DNA of 64,000 nucleotides from Martelella lutilitoris (lineage in GTDB: Bacteria; Pseudomonadota; Alphaproteobacteria; Rhizobiales; Rhizobiaceae), in assembly GCF_016598595.1 (NCBI RefSeq), contig NZ_CP066786.1, forward strand, positions 4,310,535 through 4,374,534, given 5' to 3'. Under the pieces are notes generated by a model that saw only the letters and a list, made by a program, of their open reading frames with translations, ran no database searches and was not told the DNA's origin. The position numbers were made by a program, and so were the translations under genes. How positions within the stretch are numbered: the first letter of the stretch is position 1; each line of letters starts with the position of its first letter. Positions 25,985-36,189 of the stretch are shown piece after piece.

Positions 25985-26159
25985 CTTCGCGCCACTCCTT
26001 AAAACAGCAACCGCCTGCGTCCGCCCGCGGCCTTTCGCCCCGCATCTTGTCGAAGCCGGAGCGAAGTGCAAGCCAAAAGGGCGAAAATACCATATGAAAA
26101 CAGGCGAACCGTGCCTGCCGATGCAGGCCGGGTACACGTCGAGGCCGACGGACGACGCT

Positions 26160-26654
26160 TTACCCTTCCGCGTCGGCGCGCGCGGGAAGAACCGGACGGC
26201 CGGTGTCAAGCCCGGGGCAGAGCGCCGCAAGCTTCGAGAAGGGGTCCGGAGCTGGCCAGCGCAGGAAAAGCGCCGGCAGATCACCCCCCTCTTCGAGCTG
26301 AAGCCTGCTGTCGGACGGCGGCATGCGCTCGGCCGCGTGGGAGGGCACCGGCATGAGGGCGAAATCCATCACCGCGCTCTCGAGATGAGGGATTTTGGCC
26401 AGCCCGGACCCGCGAATCTCGATAAGCCCGGCAATTGCGGCCGGAGCACCGGCGATCACCCGGCCGGCAATGCACGAAATCAGCACCTGATCGTCGGCCA
26501 CGAGCGCCGCATGAAGCCCGTTGAGCCGAGCGCCGTGGAGAAGGGCAAGGGCAAGCTCGCTCTTGCCCGCGCCCGAAGGTCCGCTGATCAGAATGCCGGT
26601 CGAACCGAGCACGATCGCGCTCGCATGAAGGTTGGTGCCGCCGCGCTCCGTCAT
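26160..26654 (-). CDS. hprK: HPr kinase/phosphorylase, short alphaproteobacterial form
   Basis: A 164-residue protein with a P-loop GPSGAGKS at residues 25-32 and the downstream family region IEIRGSGLAKIPHL. It lacks the N-terminal domain of Gram-positive HprK, as normal in alphaproteobacteria. It phosphorylates HPr on serine using ATP and can reverse the reaction, tuning the phosphorelay. Its ATG overlaps the chvG stop by four bases (ATGA), so it is coupled to the ChvG sensor kinase gene. Confidence 0.93.
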   Translation of the reverse strand: MTERGGTNLHASAIVLGSTGILISGPSGAGKSELALALLHGARLNGLHAALVADDQVLISCIAGRVIAGAPAAIAGLIEIRGSGLAKIPHLESAVMDFALMPVPSHAAERMPPSDSRLQLEEGGDLPALFLRWPAPDPFSKLAALCPGLDTGRPVLPARADAEG

Positions 26655-28474
26655 TGCGCCTTGCCGGTGGCGGCCGGCAGCTTGAGGGTAAAGCGGGCGC
26701 CCTTGACCTCGCCGGTCTCCGGATCGGAAACATTCTCGGCCGTCAGCGTGCCGCCGTGGGCCTCGGCGATCTGGCGGGAAATGGAAAGGCCGAGCCCGGA
26801 ATTCTGACCGAAAGCCTCGCCATCGGGCCTGTCGGTATAGAACCGCTCGAAGATGCGTTCCAGCGCATCCGGCCTGATCCCCGGACCGTTGTCCTCGACC
26901 GTAATGACGATCTGACTGCGCGTGCGGGCAAGCGCCACGTCGATGCGGCCGTCCCTTTCCGGCACGAAGGAGCGGGCATTCTCGATCAGATTGGTGACGA
27001 TCTGGCCGATCCTCAGATCATGGCCAAAGGCCTCGAAGGCGCCCTTGCCGTGATTGCCGGGATGGACGGTGAAACCGATCGCAACCGCGCGGTTGCGCTT
27101 GCCGGTCTCGCGCGAAATCGTGATCAGGTCCTTCAGGAGCGCCTCGGCGTCAAACCGCTTGGCATCCTCGCGGGCGAGCTCCGCGTCCAGCCGCGACGCA
27201 TCCGAAATGTCGCTGATCAGCCGGTCGAGGCGGCGGACATCGTGCTGGATGATCTCGGTCAGACGCGCCTTCGATTCTTCCGTCTTGGCGAGCGGCAGGG
27301 TCTCGACCGCGCTTCGAAGCGAGGTGAGCGGGTTCTTCAGCTCGTGGGCGACATCGGCGGCGAAACTGTCGATCGCGTCGATGCGGTCATAGAGCGCCGT
27401 CGTCATTTCCCGAAGCGTTGTCGACAGATGGCCGATCTCGTCCTGACGGGCCGAGAAATCCGGTATTTCCTCGCGTTCGCGCGGGCCGCCGCGACGCACC
27501 CTGACGGCCGCCTCGGAAAGCCGGCGCAGCGGACTGGCGATCGTCGAGGACAGCATGAAGGACAGGATCATGGTGACAAGCGCGGTCACCGCGAAGACGC
27601 GGATGATCGCGATCCGCTCGGCATGGACGATCTTGTCGATGTCGCCCGCCTGGGTGGACAGAAGCAGCACGCCGAGCACGGCGCGGAAACGCTGGATCGG
27701 CACGGCGACGGAGACGATCAGCCCGCCCTTGTCGGTGACCCGGACCACGGCCGAACGCTGGGCGTCGAGCGCCTTCGTCACTTCCGGGTAGATCGAGCCG
27801 TCGCCGCCGGGCGCTTCCTCATAGCGCGGCAGGTTGCCCGGCTGCAGGAAGCGGTTCATCAGGCTTCCAAGCTTGTCCGAGACGCTTTCCGCCGCCGATT
27901 TCTCGGTGTCCGGCAGGTCGTAGCGCAACACCTGGCCGCGCGAATACAAAAAGCGCGAATCGAGGATCAGATTGGCATCCGGATCATAGATGCGCGCACG
28001 CGTGCGCGTCGGCGAGATCAGCCGCCTCAGGATCGGCGCGACCTTTTCCGGATTGAGGGGGAAGCGCAGGTCCTCGTCGCTGGAGGTCGGCCTTGCGCTC
28101 TCGCCGGCCTGCAGTTCCAGAAGCTCCTGCGGGTCGATGGTCATCGTGTCGGTCTCGACCGAGGCGGAAGAGGCGATCGCGCCGGCGATGATCTCGCCCT
28201 GGGTCAGAAGGCTTTCAACGCGCGCGTCGATCAGCCCCTCGCGGAACTGGTTGAGATAGAGGATGCCGCCGACAAGGAAGAACAGCGCCAGAAGGTTGAA
28301 GAACAGGATGCGCCAGTTGAGGCTGGAGAAAACGGTGGACGCCAGCACCCAGCGCATCGCCGCAAAGGGCTTGCGCCAGCGCCGGCCCCTTTTCCTGCCG
28401 GCAAGGCCGCCTGCGCCGCCGCCCGGGGCTTTGTCTCTGGCCGTGTCGCTCGTCAATCTTCGCCCTGCCCGCAT
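26651..28474 (-). CDS. chvG: Sensor histidine kinase ChvG (ExoS)
   Basis: A 607-residue membrane kinase. Transmembrane helix 1 is at about residues 52-74, a periplasmic domain of about 210 residues follows, then transmembrane helix 2 (about 288-311), HAMP, a HisKA with His377 in DVAHELKNPLTSL, and an HATPase with DNGPGIRPDALERIFERFY and GLGLSISRQIAEAHGG. In rhizobia ChvG responds to acidity and envelope stress and phosphorylates ChvI, controlling exopolysaccharide and host-associated genes. It is 87 bases downstream of chvI and overlaps hprK. Confidence 0.95.
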   Translation of the reverse strand: MRAGRRLTSDTARDKAPGGGAGGLAGRKRGRRWRKPFAAMRWVLASTVFSSLNWRILFFNLLALFFLVGGILYLNQFREGLIDARVESLLTQGEIIAGAIASSASVETDTMTIDPQELLELQAGESARPTSSDEDLRFPLNPEKVAPILRRLISPTRTRARIYDPDANLILDSRFLYSRGQVLRYDLPDTEKSAAESVSDKLGSLMNRFLQPGNLPRYEEAPGGDGSIYPEVTKALDAQRSAVVRVTDKGGLIVSVAVPIQRFRAVLGVLLLSTQAGDIDKIVHAERIAIIRVFAVTALVTMILSFMLSSTIASPLRRLSEAAVRVRRGGPREREEIPDFSARQDEIGHLSTTLREMTTALYDRIDAIDSFAADVAHELKNPLTSLRSAVETLPLAKTEESKARLTEIIQHDVRRLDRLISDISDASRLDAELAREDAKRFDAEALLKDLITISRETGKRNRAVAIGFTVHPGNHGKGAFEAFGHDLRIGQIVTNLIENARSFVPERDGRIDVALARTRSQIVITVEDNGPGIRPDALERIFERFYTDRPDGEAFGQNSGLGLSISRQIAEAHGGTLTAENVSDPETGEVKGARFTLKLPAATGKAQ

Positions 28475-28561
28475 TGGCTGCCTGAGCCGCTATCAAGCCC
28501 GCGATTGCGGTCTTTGTGTGGTCACGCGCGCCTGAAGGCTTCCGGCTGACGCCGCCTGCCT

Positions 28562-29284
28562 TCAGGCGGCCTCGCGGAAGCGATAGCCGACGCCGTAGAG
28601 GGTTTCGATCATATCGAAATCGGTGTCAACCAGCTTGAATTTCTTGCGCAGGCGCTTGATGTGGCTGTCGATCGTGCGGTCATCGACATAGACCTGATCG
28701 TCATAGGCCGCATCCATCAGCGCGTCGCGGCTCTTGACCACGCCGGGGCGCTGGGCAAGCGAGTGCAGGATCAGGAATTCGGTGACCGTCAGCGTCACCG
28801 GGTCGCCCTTCCAGGTGCAGGTATGGCGCTCGCGGTCCATGACCAGCGGGCCGCGCTCCAGCGGACGGTTCGCCTCGCCCTCGCCGGACTTTGCGCCGCC
28901 GCCGGCAATCGCGGCCTCGCGGGCGGCGACCCGGCGCAGCACGGCGCGCACGCGCTCAACCAGAAGCCGTTGGGAAAAAGGCTTGGTGATGAAATCGTCA
29001 GCGCCCATCTTCAGGCCGAAAAGCTCGTCGATCTCCTCATCCTTCGAGGTGAGAAAGATCACCGGGATGTCGGATTTCTGCCGCAGGCGCCGCAGCAGCT
29101 CCATCCCGTCCATGCGCGGCATCTTGATGTCGAAGATGGCGAGTTGCGGCGGATTGGCCTGCAGCCCTGTCAGCGCCGTGGCGCCATCGGTATAGGTTTC
29201 GACGCGATAGCCTTCGGATTCCAGCGCAATCGACACCGAGGTCAGAATGTTCCGGTCGTCGTCCACGAGTGCGATCGTCTGCAT
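28562..29284 (-). CDS. chvI: Response regulator ChvI
   Basis: A 240-residue OmpR/PhoB-type regulator. The receiver domain has the acidic pocket VDDD, phospho-acceptor Asp52 ([10 protein letters not shown]) and Lys101 (ITKPFS). The C-terminal winged HTH (about 140-238) has [16 protein letters not shown] and the family ending [16 protein letters not shown] 29284 gives the canonical [10 protein letters not shown] start. It is paired with chvG just downstream and divergent from pckA, as in related genomes. Confidence 0.96.
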   Translation of the reverse strand: MQTIALVDDDRNILTSVSIALESEGYRVETYTDGATALTGLQANPPQLAIFDIKMPRMDGMELLRRLRQKSDIPVIFLTSKDEEIDELFGLKMGADDFITKPFSQRLLVERVRAVLRRVAAREAAIAGGGAKSGEGEANRPLERGPLVMDRERHTCTWKGDPVTLTVTEFLILHSLAQRPGVVKSRDALMDAAYDDQVYVDDRTIDSHIKRLRKKFKLVDTDFDMIETLYGVGYRFREAA

Positions 29285-29621
29285 TTGGGTCTCCCTGACT
29301 GCAGTTATTATGGTCTTTGGACGGCTCACGGTCCGCCGTCTCGCAATTTCTAGCATTTGTTGGAAAAAAACTGGAACAAATTGTGGCAGGACCAACCAAA
29401 ACGGGCGATCAATCCCATCAAATCGAATTTGCAGATTTCCGGTTGCAGCCGGTTAACAGCCTGAGAATCCTTCATAATCCTGAAATTGTTCATTTCGGTA
29501 ATTTTCTTTAATCGATTAAATACATGATATTATTATATTTTGTCAGATTCTCTGTTGTCTGATGCGAACTAATTTAATATGTTTTTAAAAAAATTAGATT
29601 TCGTTTAGAGAGGCATTTCGC
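29285..29621. other. Divergent chvI/pckA promoter region, AT-rich
   Basis: No gene is seen in this 337-base interval. The pckA side (about 29,460-29,600) is strongly AT-rich with TATTAT/TATATT runs (29531-29539) that resemble -10 elements. A perfect 14-bp palindrome lies at 29507-29520, and TCAGA/TCTGA arms lie at 29543-29562. Confidence 0.6.
29507..29520. promoter_or_regulatory. LacI-type palindrome upstream of pckA
   Basis: TTTAATCGATTAAA is a perfect palindrome centred on CG, the hallmark of LacI-family operators, 102 bases before the pckA start and near possible -10 sequences. In Sinorhizobium a LacI-family protein, PckR, is known to control pckA. Assigning this site to a PckR homologue is inference. 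Confidence 0.6.
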
Positions 29622-31229
29622 ATGGTGGAGCATGGAATCTACAATCGTCGTTTTCCGGTTGAGGCTGCAGGGCTGAAGGACCTGGCGGGCGTCTACTACA
29701 ATCTGATGCCGTCGGAGCTTTGCGAGCTGGCGCTTCGCCGCAGCGAGGCCGTGCTGACGGCGGACGGCGCGCTCAGGGCGCTGACGGGCCTGCACACCGG
29801 CCGCTCTGCCAAGGACAAATTCGTCGTCTGCGATGACAAGACCAGAGACCAGATCTGGTGGGACAACAACAAGGCGATGTCGCCGGAGCATTTCGCCCTC
29901 CTCAAGGAAGACATGCTCGCCCATGCGGCCGGCAAGGAACTGTTCGTGCAGGATCTGGTCGGCGGCGCGGATGCCGAAAACCGCCTGCCGACGCGCGTCA
30001 TCACCGAATATGCCTGGCACGCCCAGTTCATCCGCAATCTGCTAATCCGCCCGGAGCGCGACGCGCTGGAGGATTTCGAGGCGAAACTGACCATCATCAA
30101 CCTGCCCTCCTTCGTTGCCGATCCGAAGCGCTATAATTGCCGCACGGAAACGGTGATCGCCTGCGACCTGGAGAACGGGCTGGTGCTGATCGGCGGTACA
30201 TCCTATGCGGGTGAAATGAAGAAGTCGGTGTTCACCGCCCTCAACTATCTTCTGCCCTCGCGCGGCGTGATGCCGATGCACTGCTCGGCCAATGTCGGCG
30301 ATGCGGGTGATGCCGCCGTGTTCTTCGGCCTGTCGGGCACCGGCAAGACCACGCTTTCGGCGGACCCGTCGCGCACGCTGATCGGCGATGACGAGCATGG
30401 CTGGGGCGAAAACGGCCTGTTCAATTTCGAGGGCGGCTGCTACGCCAAGACCATCCGCCTTTCGGCGGAGGCCGAACCGGAAATCTACGCCACGACCAGG
30501 CGTTTCGGCACGGTGCTGGAAAATGTCGTGCTCGACGCCAACCGCAAGCCCGACTTCGACGACGGATCGCTGACGGAGAACACCCGCTGCGCCTATCCGC
30601 TGGACTATATTCCCAATGCCTCGCGCACTGGACTTGCGCCGCATCCGAAGACGATCATCATGCTGACGGCCGATGCCTTCGGCGTGTTGCCGCCGATTGC
30701 CAAGCTGACGCCCGACCAGGCCATGTATCACTTCCTCTCCGGCTACACCGCCAAGGTGGCGGGCACGGAAAAGGGCGTGACCGAGCCCGAAGCGACGTTC
30801 TCGACCTGCTTCGGCGCGCCCTTCATGCCGCGCCACCCGACCGAATACGGCAATCTGCTGAAGTCGCTGATCGCAAAGCACGGCGTGCAGTGCTGGCTGG
30901 TCAACACCGGCTGGACCGGCGGCGCCTATGGCGCGGGTTCGCGCATGCCGATCCGCCAGACCCGTGCCATGCTGGCCGAGGCGCTTGCCGGAAGGCTTGC
31001 CGGCGCGGAATTCAGGGTGGATCCGAATTTCGGCTTCGAGGTTCCGGTCGCCGTTCCCGGCGTCGACGCGGCGATCCTCAACCCGCGCGGCACCTGGGCC
31101 GATGCGGCCGCCTATGACGCGCAGGCGGCGAAACTTGTCGATATGTTCGTCGCCAATTTCGCCAAATTCGAGGATCATGTGGATGCCAACGTGAAAGCCG
31201 CTGCCCCGGGCCTTCTGGCGGCAGCCTGA
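29622..31229 (+). CDS. pckA: Phosphoenolpyruvate carboxykinase (ATP)
   Basis: A 535-residue ATP-dependent PEP carboxykinase, of the usual length, converting oxaloacetate and ATP to PEP and CO2 as the entry to gluconeogenesis. Kinase-1 region [11 protein letters not shown] is at residues 236-246; the substrate region [10 protein letters not shown] and the metal/nucleotide region GDDEHGWG are present. GAGAGG precedes ATG 29622. Transcription ends at the hairpin at 31257-31292. Divergent from chvI; regulation probably by the palindrome at 29507-29520. Confidence 0.97.
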   Translation: MVEHGIYNRRFPVEAAGLKDLAGVYYNLMPSELCELALRRSEAVLTADGALRALTGLHTGRSAKDKFVVCDDKTRDQIWWDNNKAMSPEHFALLKEDMLAHAAGKELFVQDLVGGADAENRLPTRVITEYAWHAQFIRNLLIRPERDALEDFEAKLTIINLPSFVADPKRYNCRTETVIACDLENGLVLIGGTSYAGEMKKSVFTALNYLLPSRGVMPMHCSANVGDAGDAAVFFGLSGTGKTTLSADPSRTLIGDDEHGWGENGLFNFEGGCYAKTIRLSAEAEPEIYATTRRFGTVLENVVLDANRKPDFDDGSLTENTRCAYPLDYIPNASRTGLAPHPKTIIMLTADAFGVLPPIAKLTPDQAMYHFLSGYTAKVAGTEKGVTEPEATFSTCFGAPFMPRHPTEYGNLLKSLIAKHGVQCWLVNTGWTGGAYGAGSRMPIRQTRAMLAEALAGRLAGAEFRVDPNFGFEVPVAVPGVDAAILNPRGTWADAAAYDAQAAKLVDMFVANFAKFEDHVDANVKAAAPGLLAAA

Positions 31230-31256
31230 GTTATACGCAGGAGGAGCGCGGGAAAT

Positions 31257-31292
31257 GCCCGGTCGCCGTCAGGCGCCGGGCGTTTCTTTTTT
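31257..31292 (+). terminator. Rho-independent terminator after pckA
   Basis: GCCCGG (31257-31262) and CGCC (31264-31267) pair with GGCG and CCGGGC (31272-31281) around a GTCA loop. A T-rich tail runs to 31292. It lies 28 bases past the pckA stop. Confidence 0.85.
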
Positions 31293-31310
31293 GGCGGGCC
31301 GCCGCCGGAT

Positions 31311-31760
31311 TTACCAGGCGAGTTCCACATGCGGGCGGCCGTCCGACGTTTTCGCCGGCGATCGGCCGGTCTCATCAACGGTGCAGTTGATGCGGCTCCG
31401 GAAGGCGGAGAAACTGTCGAAGGTGACGACATCGACGGGCGCGTCGAATTTCAGCGTCAGGCGATAATGCCCCGGCTTGCCGGCAAAGGCGCTGACGGAA
31501 ATGATCTCCGCATCGAAGGCGTGACCGAGATAGGTTCCCGAAACGCGGGCCCCAAGCATCCACGGATTGAGCGGCGGGCGATTGCCGATCCTGGCATGCA
31601 GCGTGTTCCAGTCGCGAAAGCCGTATTGAACGGCAATCAGTTCCAGCGCGCGGGAATGCGTAATTGTCTCGCCTGTGCGGTTCATATGGGCGCGCAGACG
31701 CTTTGCCTGATCCTTGAGGGTTTCAAGCGAGGGCAATGGTGAATTGGACACTGTGGGCAT
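31311..31760 (-). CDS. Conserved protein of the glyoxalase-superfamily-like (PF20066) type
   Basis: A 149-residue protein common in rhizobia. The N-terminal part (LETLKDQAKRLRAHMNRTG, then ITHSRALELIAVQYGFRDWNTLHARIG) matches the small domain annotated as glyoxalase-like in this group. The C-terminal half (VSGTYLGHAFDAEIISV, then YRLTLKFDAPVDVVTFDSFSAFRSRI) looks like a beta-rich domain. No catalytic residues can be assigned. ATG 31760 has AAGGG about 11 bases upstream; an ATG at 31853 is a possible longer start. Function unknown. Confidence 0.6.
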   Translation of the reverse strand: MPTVSNSPLPSLETLKDQAKRLRAHMNRTGETITHSRALELIAVQYGFRDWNTLHARIGNRPPLNPWMLGARVSGTYLGHAFDAEIISVSAFAGKPGHYRLTLKFDAPVDVVTFDSFSAFRSRINCTVDETGRSPAKTSDGRPHVELAW

Positions 31761-32020
31761 GGCGAAGTTTTCCCTTCGCATTCGCCTGTAAAGTGTTTCG
31801 GTGCCCGCATTGCCGGAACCGCGAATGCGCAAGGTTTTCGAAACATCGCTCATCGGTTCGATGGGGAACTTCACCATGGTTCTGGAGAAAACCGCGGGCG
31901 GCCGGCGTCCCTTGCCGTGGCCGTTCAATAGGCCGCATTTCCGTCGGCGTCAAGCAGAAGCCCCGTCTCGCCGGGCATTGCGGCCTTGAAGGGCAGGCTG
32001 CGGCGTGGGATAAGGCGGGC

Positions 32021-32458
32021 ATGGCATCGCGCGACCTTACCATCAATGATCAGATCACCATTTCCGGCTGGGAGCTGACGGAGCAGTTTGTGCTTTCCGG
32101 CGGGCCCGGCGGGCAGAACGTCAACAAGGTGGCGACCGCCGTGCAGCTGTTCTTCCCTCTCGCCGCCTCCCCTTCCTTGCCCGAACGCGTGAAACGCAAT
32201 GCGATGCGCCTCGGCGGCCGCAAGGTTTCCAAGGAGGGCGTGCTGCTGATCGAGGCCAATGGCCACCGCAGCCAGGAGCGCAACCGCGAGGAGGCGCGCG
32301 AAAAGCTGAAGGAACTGATCCTCGCCGCCGCCGCGCCGCCGCCGCCGCGCCGACGCAAGACCAAGCCGACGCGCGGATCAATCGAACGGCGGCTGAAGGA
32401 AAAGGCCGGGCGTGCGACAATCAAGAAGATGCGCGGCAAGCCCGCCTCCGACGAGTAA
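32021..32458 (+). CDS. arfB: Peptidyl-tRNA hydrolase ArfB (YaeJ), ribosome rescue
   Basis: A 145-residue release-factor-like protein with the catalytic GGQ at residues 30-32 (LSGGPGGQNVNK). A basic C-terminal tail (PPPPRRRKTKPTRGSIERRLKEKAGRATIKKMRG) inserts into the empty mRNA channel of stalled ribosomes. It frees the nascent chain on non-stop complexes. Size and domain order match ArfB. ATG 32021 has AAGG nine bases upstream; the long open stretch before it is non-coding. alkB starts three bases after its stop. Confidence 0.93.
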   Translation: MASRDLTINDQITISGWELTEQFVLSGGPGGQNVNKVATAVQLFFPLAASPSLPERVKRNAMRLGGRKVSKEGVLLIEANGHRSQERNREEAREKLKELILAAAAPPPPRRRKTKPTRGSIERRLKEKAGRATIKKMRGKPASDE

Positions 32459-32461
32459 GCC

Positions 32462-33094
32462 ATGAGCGCTGACAAACCCGTCCTCCCCGAGGGCTTTCGC
32501 TATCTGCCGGACTATCTCGACCGCGCCGCTCAGGAGGCGGTGGTCGAGGATATCCGCGCCGTTGTGGCAGAAGCGCCGCTCTATGTGCCGACCATGCCGC
32601 GCACGGGAAAGCCGATGTCCGTGCGCATGACCAATTGCGGCCCGCTCGGCTGGGTCACCGACAAGGAACGCGGCTATCGCTATCAGGCAACCCATCCCGC
32701 AACGGGAAAACCCTGGCCCGATATGCCCGAACGGCTCGCAGCGCTCTGGCGCGACCTTGCGGAATATCCCGAACCGCCGGAAGCCTGCCTGATCAATTTC
32801 TACGATGACGCGGCGAAGATGGGCATGCACCAGGACAGCGACGAGGCGGATTTCTCAGCCCCCGTGCTTTCCATCTCGCTCGGCGATACCTGCCTTTTTC
32901 GCGTGGGCGGCACCGACCGCAAGGACAAGGCCCAATCGCTGAAGCTTGCAAGCGGCGACATCGTGCTGCTTTCCGGCAAAAGCCGCCTTGCCTATCATGG
33001 GGTGACGCGGACCTATCCCGGCACCTCGACATTGCTGAAGCACGGCGGACGGATCAATCTGACGCTGCGACGGGTAAGCTCTCCACCTCTATAG
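32462..33094 (+). CDS. alkB: AlkB-type alpha-ketoglutarate-dependent dioxygenase (DNA repair)
   Basis: A 210-residue Fe(II)/2-oxoglutarate dioxygenase with iron ligands His123, Asp125 (GMHQDSDE) and His179 (LAYHGVTRT), and the 2-oxoglutarate-binding arginines 197 and 203 (GGRINLTLRR). NFYDDAAKMGMHQD and FRVGGTDRKDKA are typical AlkB stretches. It removes alkyl groups from 1-methyladenine and 3-methylcytosine in DNA or RNA. It forms a two-gene unit with arfB, three bases apart. Confidence 0.94.
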   Translation: MSADKPVLPEGFRYLPDYLDRAAQEAVVEDIRAVVAEAPLYVPTMPRTGKPMSVRMTNCGPLGWVTDKERGYRYQATHPATGKPWPDMPERLAALWRDLAEYPEPPEACLINFYDDAAKMGMHQDSDEADFSAPVLSISLGDTCLFRVGGTDRKDKAQSLKLASGDIVLLSGKSRLAYHGVTRTYPGTSTLLKHGGRINLTLRRVSSPPL

Positions 33095-33100
33095 CGTCCT

Positions 33101-33119
33101 CCTCGGGCTCGACCCGAGG
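33101..33119. repeat. REP-like palindromic repeat (diverged copy)
   Basis: CCTCGGG and CCCGAGG arms around CTCGA, in the gap after alkB. It belongs to the family seen in full at 42431 and 59119. Confidence 0.6.
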
Positions 33120-33221
33120 AACCAGACCCCGTTTCCGCAAGAATGGCATTGGTTATGGTCTTCAGCCGTTGCGATACGCGCCGCAAGGACCTTTGACGCT
33201 TCTCGTGACAGCTGTGATTGG

Positions 33222-33244
33222 ACCCTCTGGTCGAGCCCGAGGGT
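33222..33244. repeat. REP-like palindromic repeat (diverged, opposite orientation)
   Basis: ACCCTC and GAGGGT outer arms enclose GGTCGAGCCC. With the copy at 33101 it forms a head-to-head pair about 100 bases apart. Confidence 0.5.
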
Positions 33245-33320
33245 GACGCAAAAGGCGTGGGCCTTGACTAACAGGCGCAGCCCTCAAAAAGGCTCTGTAC
33301 CACATCCGGTGCAGGCGCGC

Positions 33321-34319
33321 TCACAGCTTCCTCAGCGCCACCGTTTCCACTAGGTGATCCCGGCCTTTGCGCAGGATCAGGTCGGCGCGGGGGCGGGTGG
33401 GGAGGATGTTGTCCTCGAGATTCCTGAGGTTGATATTGTTCCAGAGGTCTTCCGCCGTCGACAGCGCATCCTTTTCCGAAAGCTGGGCGTAGCGATGGAA
33501 ATAGGAGGCGGGGTCCTGGAAAGCAGTGTTGCGGAGCTTCTTGAAGCGCTCGATATACCAGTGGTGGATCAGCGAGACATCGGCGTCGATATAGATCGAG
33601 AAGTCGAAGAAGTCGGACACCATCGGCACCATGCGCCCGCCGGCGGGCAGGCTGCGCGCCTGCAGCACGTTGATCCCCTCGAAGATCAGGATATCCGGCC
33701 GGTCGACGGTCACGTAGGCGTCCGGCATCACGTCATAGCTCAGGTGCGAGTAAAGCGGCGCCTTCACATTCGGCATGCCGGCCTTTATGGCGGAGAGAAA
33801 CCTGAGGATCGCCGCCGTGTCGAAACTCTCGGGAAAGCCCTTGCGGCGCATCAGCCCTTCCATTTCCAGAACCGCATTGGGAAACAGGAAACCGTCGGAG
33901 GTGACGAGATCGACCTTGGGGCTCGATGGCCAGCGCGCGAGCAGTTGTTTCAGAAGACGCGCGGTGGTGGACTTGCCGACCGCGACCGGACCGGCGACGC
34001 CGATGATGAAGGGCGTCTTGCTGTCCTGCTTGCCGAAGCTCAGGAAACGGCTGCGCTGGCGAAACAGCATCTGCGAGCTTTCCACATGGGTGGAGAGCAG
34101 CCGCGACAACGAGAGATAGATGCGGCGCACTTCCTCAAGCTCGATCGGGTCGTTGAGCGAACGCAGCTTGCGCACTTCTTCCGCCGTCAACGTCAGCGGC
34201 GTATCGGCGCGAAAGCGTGACCATTCTTCCGCAGAGAAAAAGCGATAGGGCGAGACCGGATCGGTCAGCGCCTCGCCGGCATTGTCCTGCAGAAACGTGT
34301 CCTCGAACTCCTGGATCAT
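33321..34319 (-). CDS. coaA: Pantothenate kinase (type I)
   Basis: A 332-residue CoaA with P-loop [12 protein letters not shown] at residues 107-118. Conserved stretches [21 protein letters not shown] and [12 protein letters not shown] follow. It phosphorylates pantothenate, the first committed step of coenzyme A synthesis, and is usually inhibited by CoA. It is last in the his-gene block; its ATG overlaps the hisE stop by four bases. Confidence 0.96.
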   Translation of the reverse strand: MIQEFEDTFLQDNAGEALTDPVSPYRFFSAEEWSRFRADTPLTLTAEEVRKLRSLNDPIELEEVRRIYLSLSRLLSTHVESSQMLFRQRSRFLSFGKQDSKTPFIIGVAGPVAVGKSTTARLLKQLLARWPSSPKVDLVTSDGFLFPNAVLEMEGLMRRKGFPESFDTAAILRFLSAIKAGMPNVKAPLYSHLSYDVMPDAYVTVDRPDILIFEGINVLQARSLPAGGRMVPMVSDFFDFSIYIDADVSLIHHWYIERFKKLRNTAFQDPASYFHRYAQLSEKDALSTAEDLWNNINLRNLEDNILPTRPRADLILRKGRDHLVETVALRKL

Positions 34320-34639
34320 GAAGGCGCGCGCCCCGCCTTTTCGGCAAGGCCGGACTGACCCGTGCGCCGCGCCAGCTCGTCCATCACCGCGGCAAGCGGA
34401 ATATCGGCGATCTTCAGCACCACGAGGAGGTGATAGAGCAGGTCGGCGCTCTCGCTGGTCAGGTTCTCCCGATCCTCGGCGATGGCCGCGATAACGGTCT
34501 CGACCGCTTCTTCGCCCAGCTTCTTGGCGGCCCTGCTCTGTCCCTTGGAAACGAGCTTCGCCGTCCAGCTTTCCTCCGGCGAGGCCTTGGCGCGCTCGGC
34601 GACGATCGCCTCGAGATCGGCGAGTGTGAATTCCGACAT
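34316..34639 (-). CDS. hisE: Phosphoribosyl-ATP pyrophosphatase
   Basis: A 107-residue MazG-like HisE with the metal-binding run [14 protein letters not shown] and [13 protein letters not shown]. It removes pyrophosphate from phosphoribosyl-ATP, the second step of histidine synthesis. ATG 34639 fixes the usual [10 protein letters not shown] start; the frame open upstream overlaps hisF. It lies 16 bases after hisF and overlaps coaA. Confidence 0.95.
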   Translation of the reverse strand: MSEFTLADLEAIVAERAKASPEESWTAKLVSKGQSRAAKKLGEEAVETVIAAIAEDRENLTSESADLLYHLLVVLKIADIPLAAVMDELARRTGQSGLAEKAGRAPS

Positions 34640-34655
34640 ATCCTTCCTCCCCGCC

Positions 34656-35438
34656 TCAGTCGAGACGCATGGCGATGCCGTGATCAGCCATATACTGTTT
34701 TGCCTCGCCGATGGAATAGGTACCAAAGTGGAAGATCGAGGCGGCCAGCACGGCCGTCGCGCGGCCCTCGCGAATGCCCTCGACCATGTGATCGAGATTG
34801 CCGACGCCGCCCGAGGCGATGACGGGAACCGAAACCGCATCGGCGATTGCCCGCGTCAGCTCCAGATCGAAGCCGGCCTTGGTGCCGTCACGGTCCATCG
34901 AGGTCAGCAGGATTTCGCCCGCGCCGCGCGCAACGACCTTTTTCGCAAACGCCACGACGTCGATGCCGGTCGGCTGGCGTCCGCCATGGGTATAGATTTC
35001 CCAGTTGCTTTCGCCCTCCATCGGGACTTCGGTCCGGCGCTTGGCGTCGATCGCCACCACGATGCACTGATTGCCGAACTTGTCGGCCGCCTCGGCGACG
35101 AAATCCGGGTTCTTCACCGCCGCCGAGTTGATCGACACCTTGTCTGCGCCACACAGCAGAAGCTTGCGGATGTCGGCCACCGTGCGCACCCCGCCGCCAA
35201 CGGTGAGCGGCATGAAGCAGTGTTCGGCCGTGCGCGTCACCACATCGAAGATCGTCTCGCGATTGTCGGAGGTGGCGGTGATGTCGAGAAAGCAGAGTTC
35301 GTCCGCGCCCGCAGCGTCATAGGCGCGCGCCGCCTCCACCGGATCGCCGGCATCGATCAGGTCGACAAAGTTCACCCCCTTGACGACGCGACCGTCCTTG
35401 ACGTCGAGACAGGGGATTACGCGGGCTTTGAGTGTCAT
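34656..35438 (-). CDS. hisF: Imidazole glycerol phosphate synthase, cyclase subunit
   Basis: A 260-residue TIM barrel with HisF hallmarks: [24 protein letters not shown] at the start, the catalytic Asp11 within that run, the second catalytic Asp in [14 protein letters not shown], and [11 protein letters not shown] near the end. It takes ammonia from HisH to form imidazole glycerol phosphate and AICAR. Overlaps hisA by four bases (ATGA). Confidence 0.97.
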   Translation of the reverse strand: MTLKARVIPCLDVKDGRVVKGVNFVDLIDAGDPVEAARAYDAAGADELCFLDITATSDNRETIFDVVTRTAEHCFMPLTVGGGVRTVADIRKLLLCGADKVSINSAAVKNPDFVAEAADKFGNQCIVVAIDAKRRTEVPMEGESNWEIYTHGGRQPTGIDVVAFAKKVVARGAGEILLTSMDRDGTKAGFDLELTRAIADAVSVPVIASGGVGNLDHMVEGIREGRATAVLAASIFHFGTYSIGEAKQYMADHGIAMRLD

Positions 35439-36169
35439 GATTGCACGCCTTTCAGCATCTCAAGCGCCTCGGCCGGATCGATGCGGCCATCATAAAGCGC
35501 TCGACCGGAGATTGCGCCTTCCAGGATCTGGGCGTCGGGCCTGGTCATGCGGGTGATGTCGTCCATCGAGGCGAGGCCGCCGGAGGCGATGACCGGGATG
35601 TTGACGGCGGCGGCAAGCGAAAGCGTTGAGTCCCAGTTGATGCCGGTCAGCACCCCGTCGCGGTCAATATCGGTATAGATGATCGCGGCAACGCCGGCGC
35701 CCTCGAAACGCTTGGCAAGCTCGACCACCTCGAGCTCGGACGCTTCCGCCCAGCCCTCGACCGCCACCTTGCCGCCGCGCGCATCGATGCCGACGGCGAT
35801 CTTGCCGGGGAAAGCCTTGCAGGCCGCCTTCACCAGTTCGGGATCGCGCACGGCAACGGTGCCGAGAATGACGCGGGCCAAACCCTTTGTGAGCCAGTTT
35901 TCGATATGGTCGAGCGAGCGGATGCCGCCACCGAGCTGCACCGGTTTTTTCGTCGCCTTCAGGATGGCGTCAACCGCCTCGCCGTTGACGCTTTCACCGG
36001 CAAAGGCGCCATTCAGATCCACCACATGCAGATGGGTAAAGCCCTGGTCTTCAAAGGCTTTCGCCTGGGCGGCAGGATCGGGATTGTAGATCGTCGCCTG
36101 CTCCATATCGCCGAGCTTGAGGCGCACGCACTGGCCGTCTTTCAGGTCGATGGCGGGAAATAGGATCAT
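35435..36169 (-). CDS. hisA: ProFAR isomerase
   Basis: A 244-residue TIM barrel: [17 protein letters not shown] with catalytic Asp8, VQLGGGIRS as first phosphate site, [12 protein letters not shown] with the second catalytic Asp, and [10 protein letters not shown]. It isomerises the aminoaldose in histidine synthesis to the HisF substrate. In this genome an unknown two-gene insert (36190-36914) separates it from hisH. Confidence 0.97.
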   Translation of the reverse strand: MILFPAIDLKDGQCVRLKLGDMEQATIYNPDPAAQAKAFEDQGFTHLHVVDLNGAFAGESVNGEAVDAILKATKKPVQLGGGIRSLDHIENWLTKGLARVILGTVAVRDPELVKAACKAFPGKIAVGIDARGGKVAVEGWAEASELEVVELAKRFEGAGVAAIIYTDIDRDGVLTGINWDSTLSLAAAVNIPVIASGGLASMDDITRMTRPDAQILEGAISGRALYDGRIDPAEALEMLKGVQS

Positions 36170-36189
36170 TTAGGGTCTTTCAACGCGAT

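Noticed and set aside
26654..28549. 631-codon open frame antisense to chvG
   Set aside because: No domain, wrong composition, and it lies wholly over the chvG gene.
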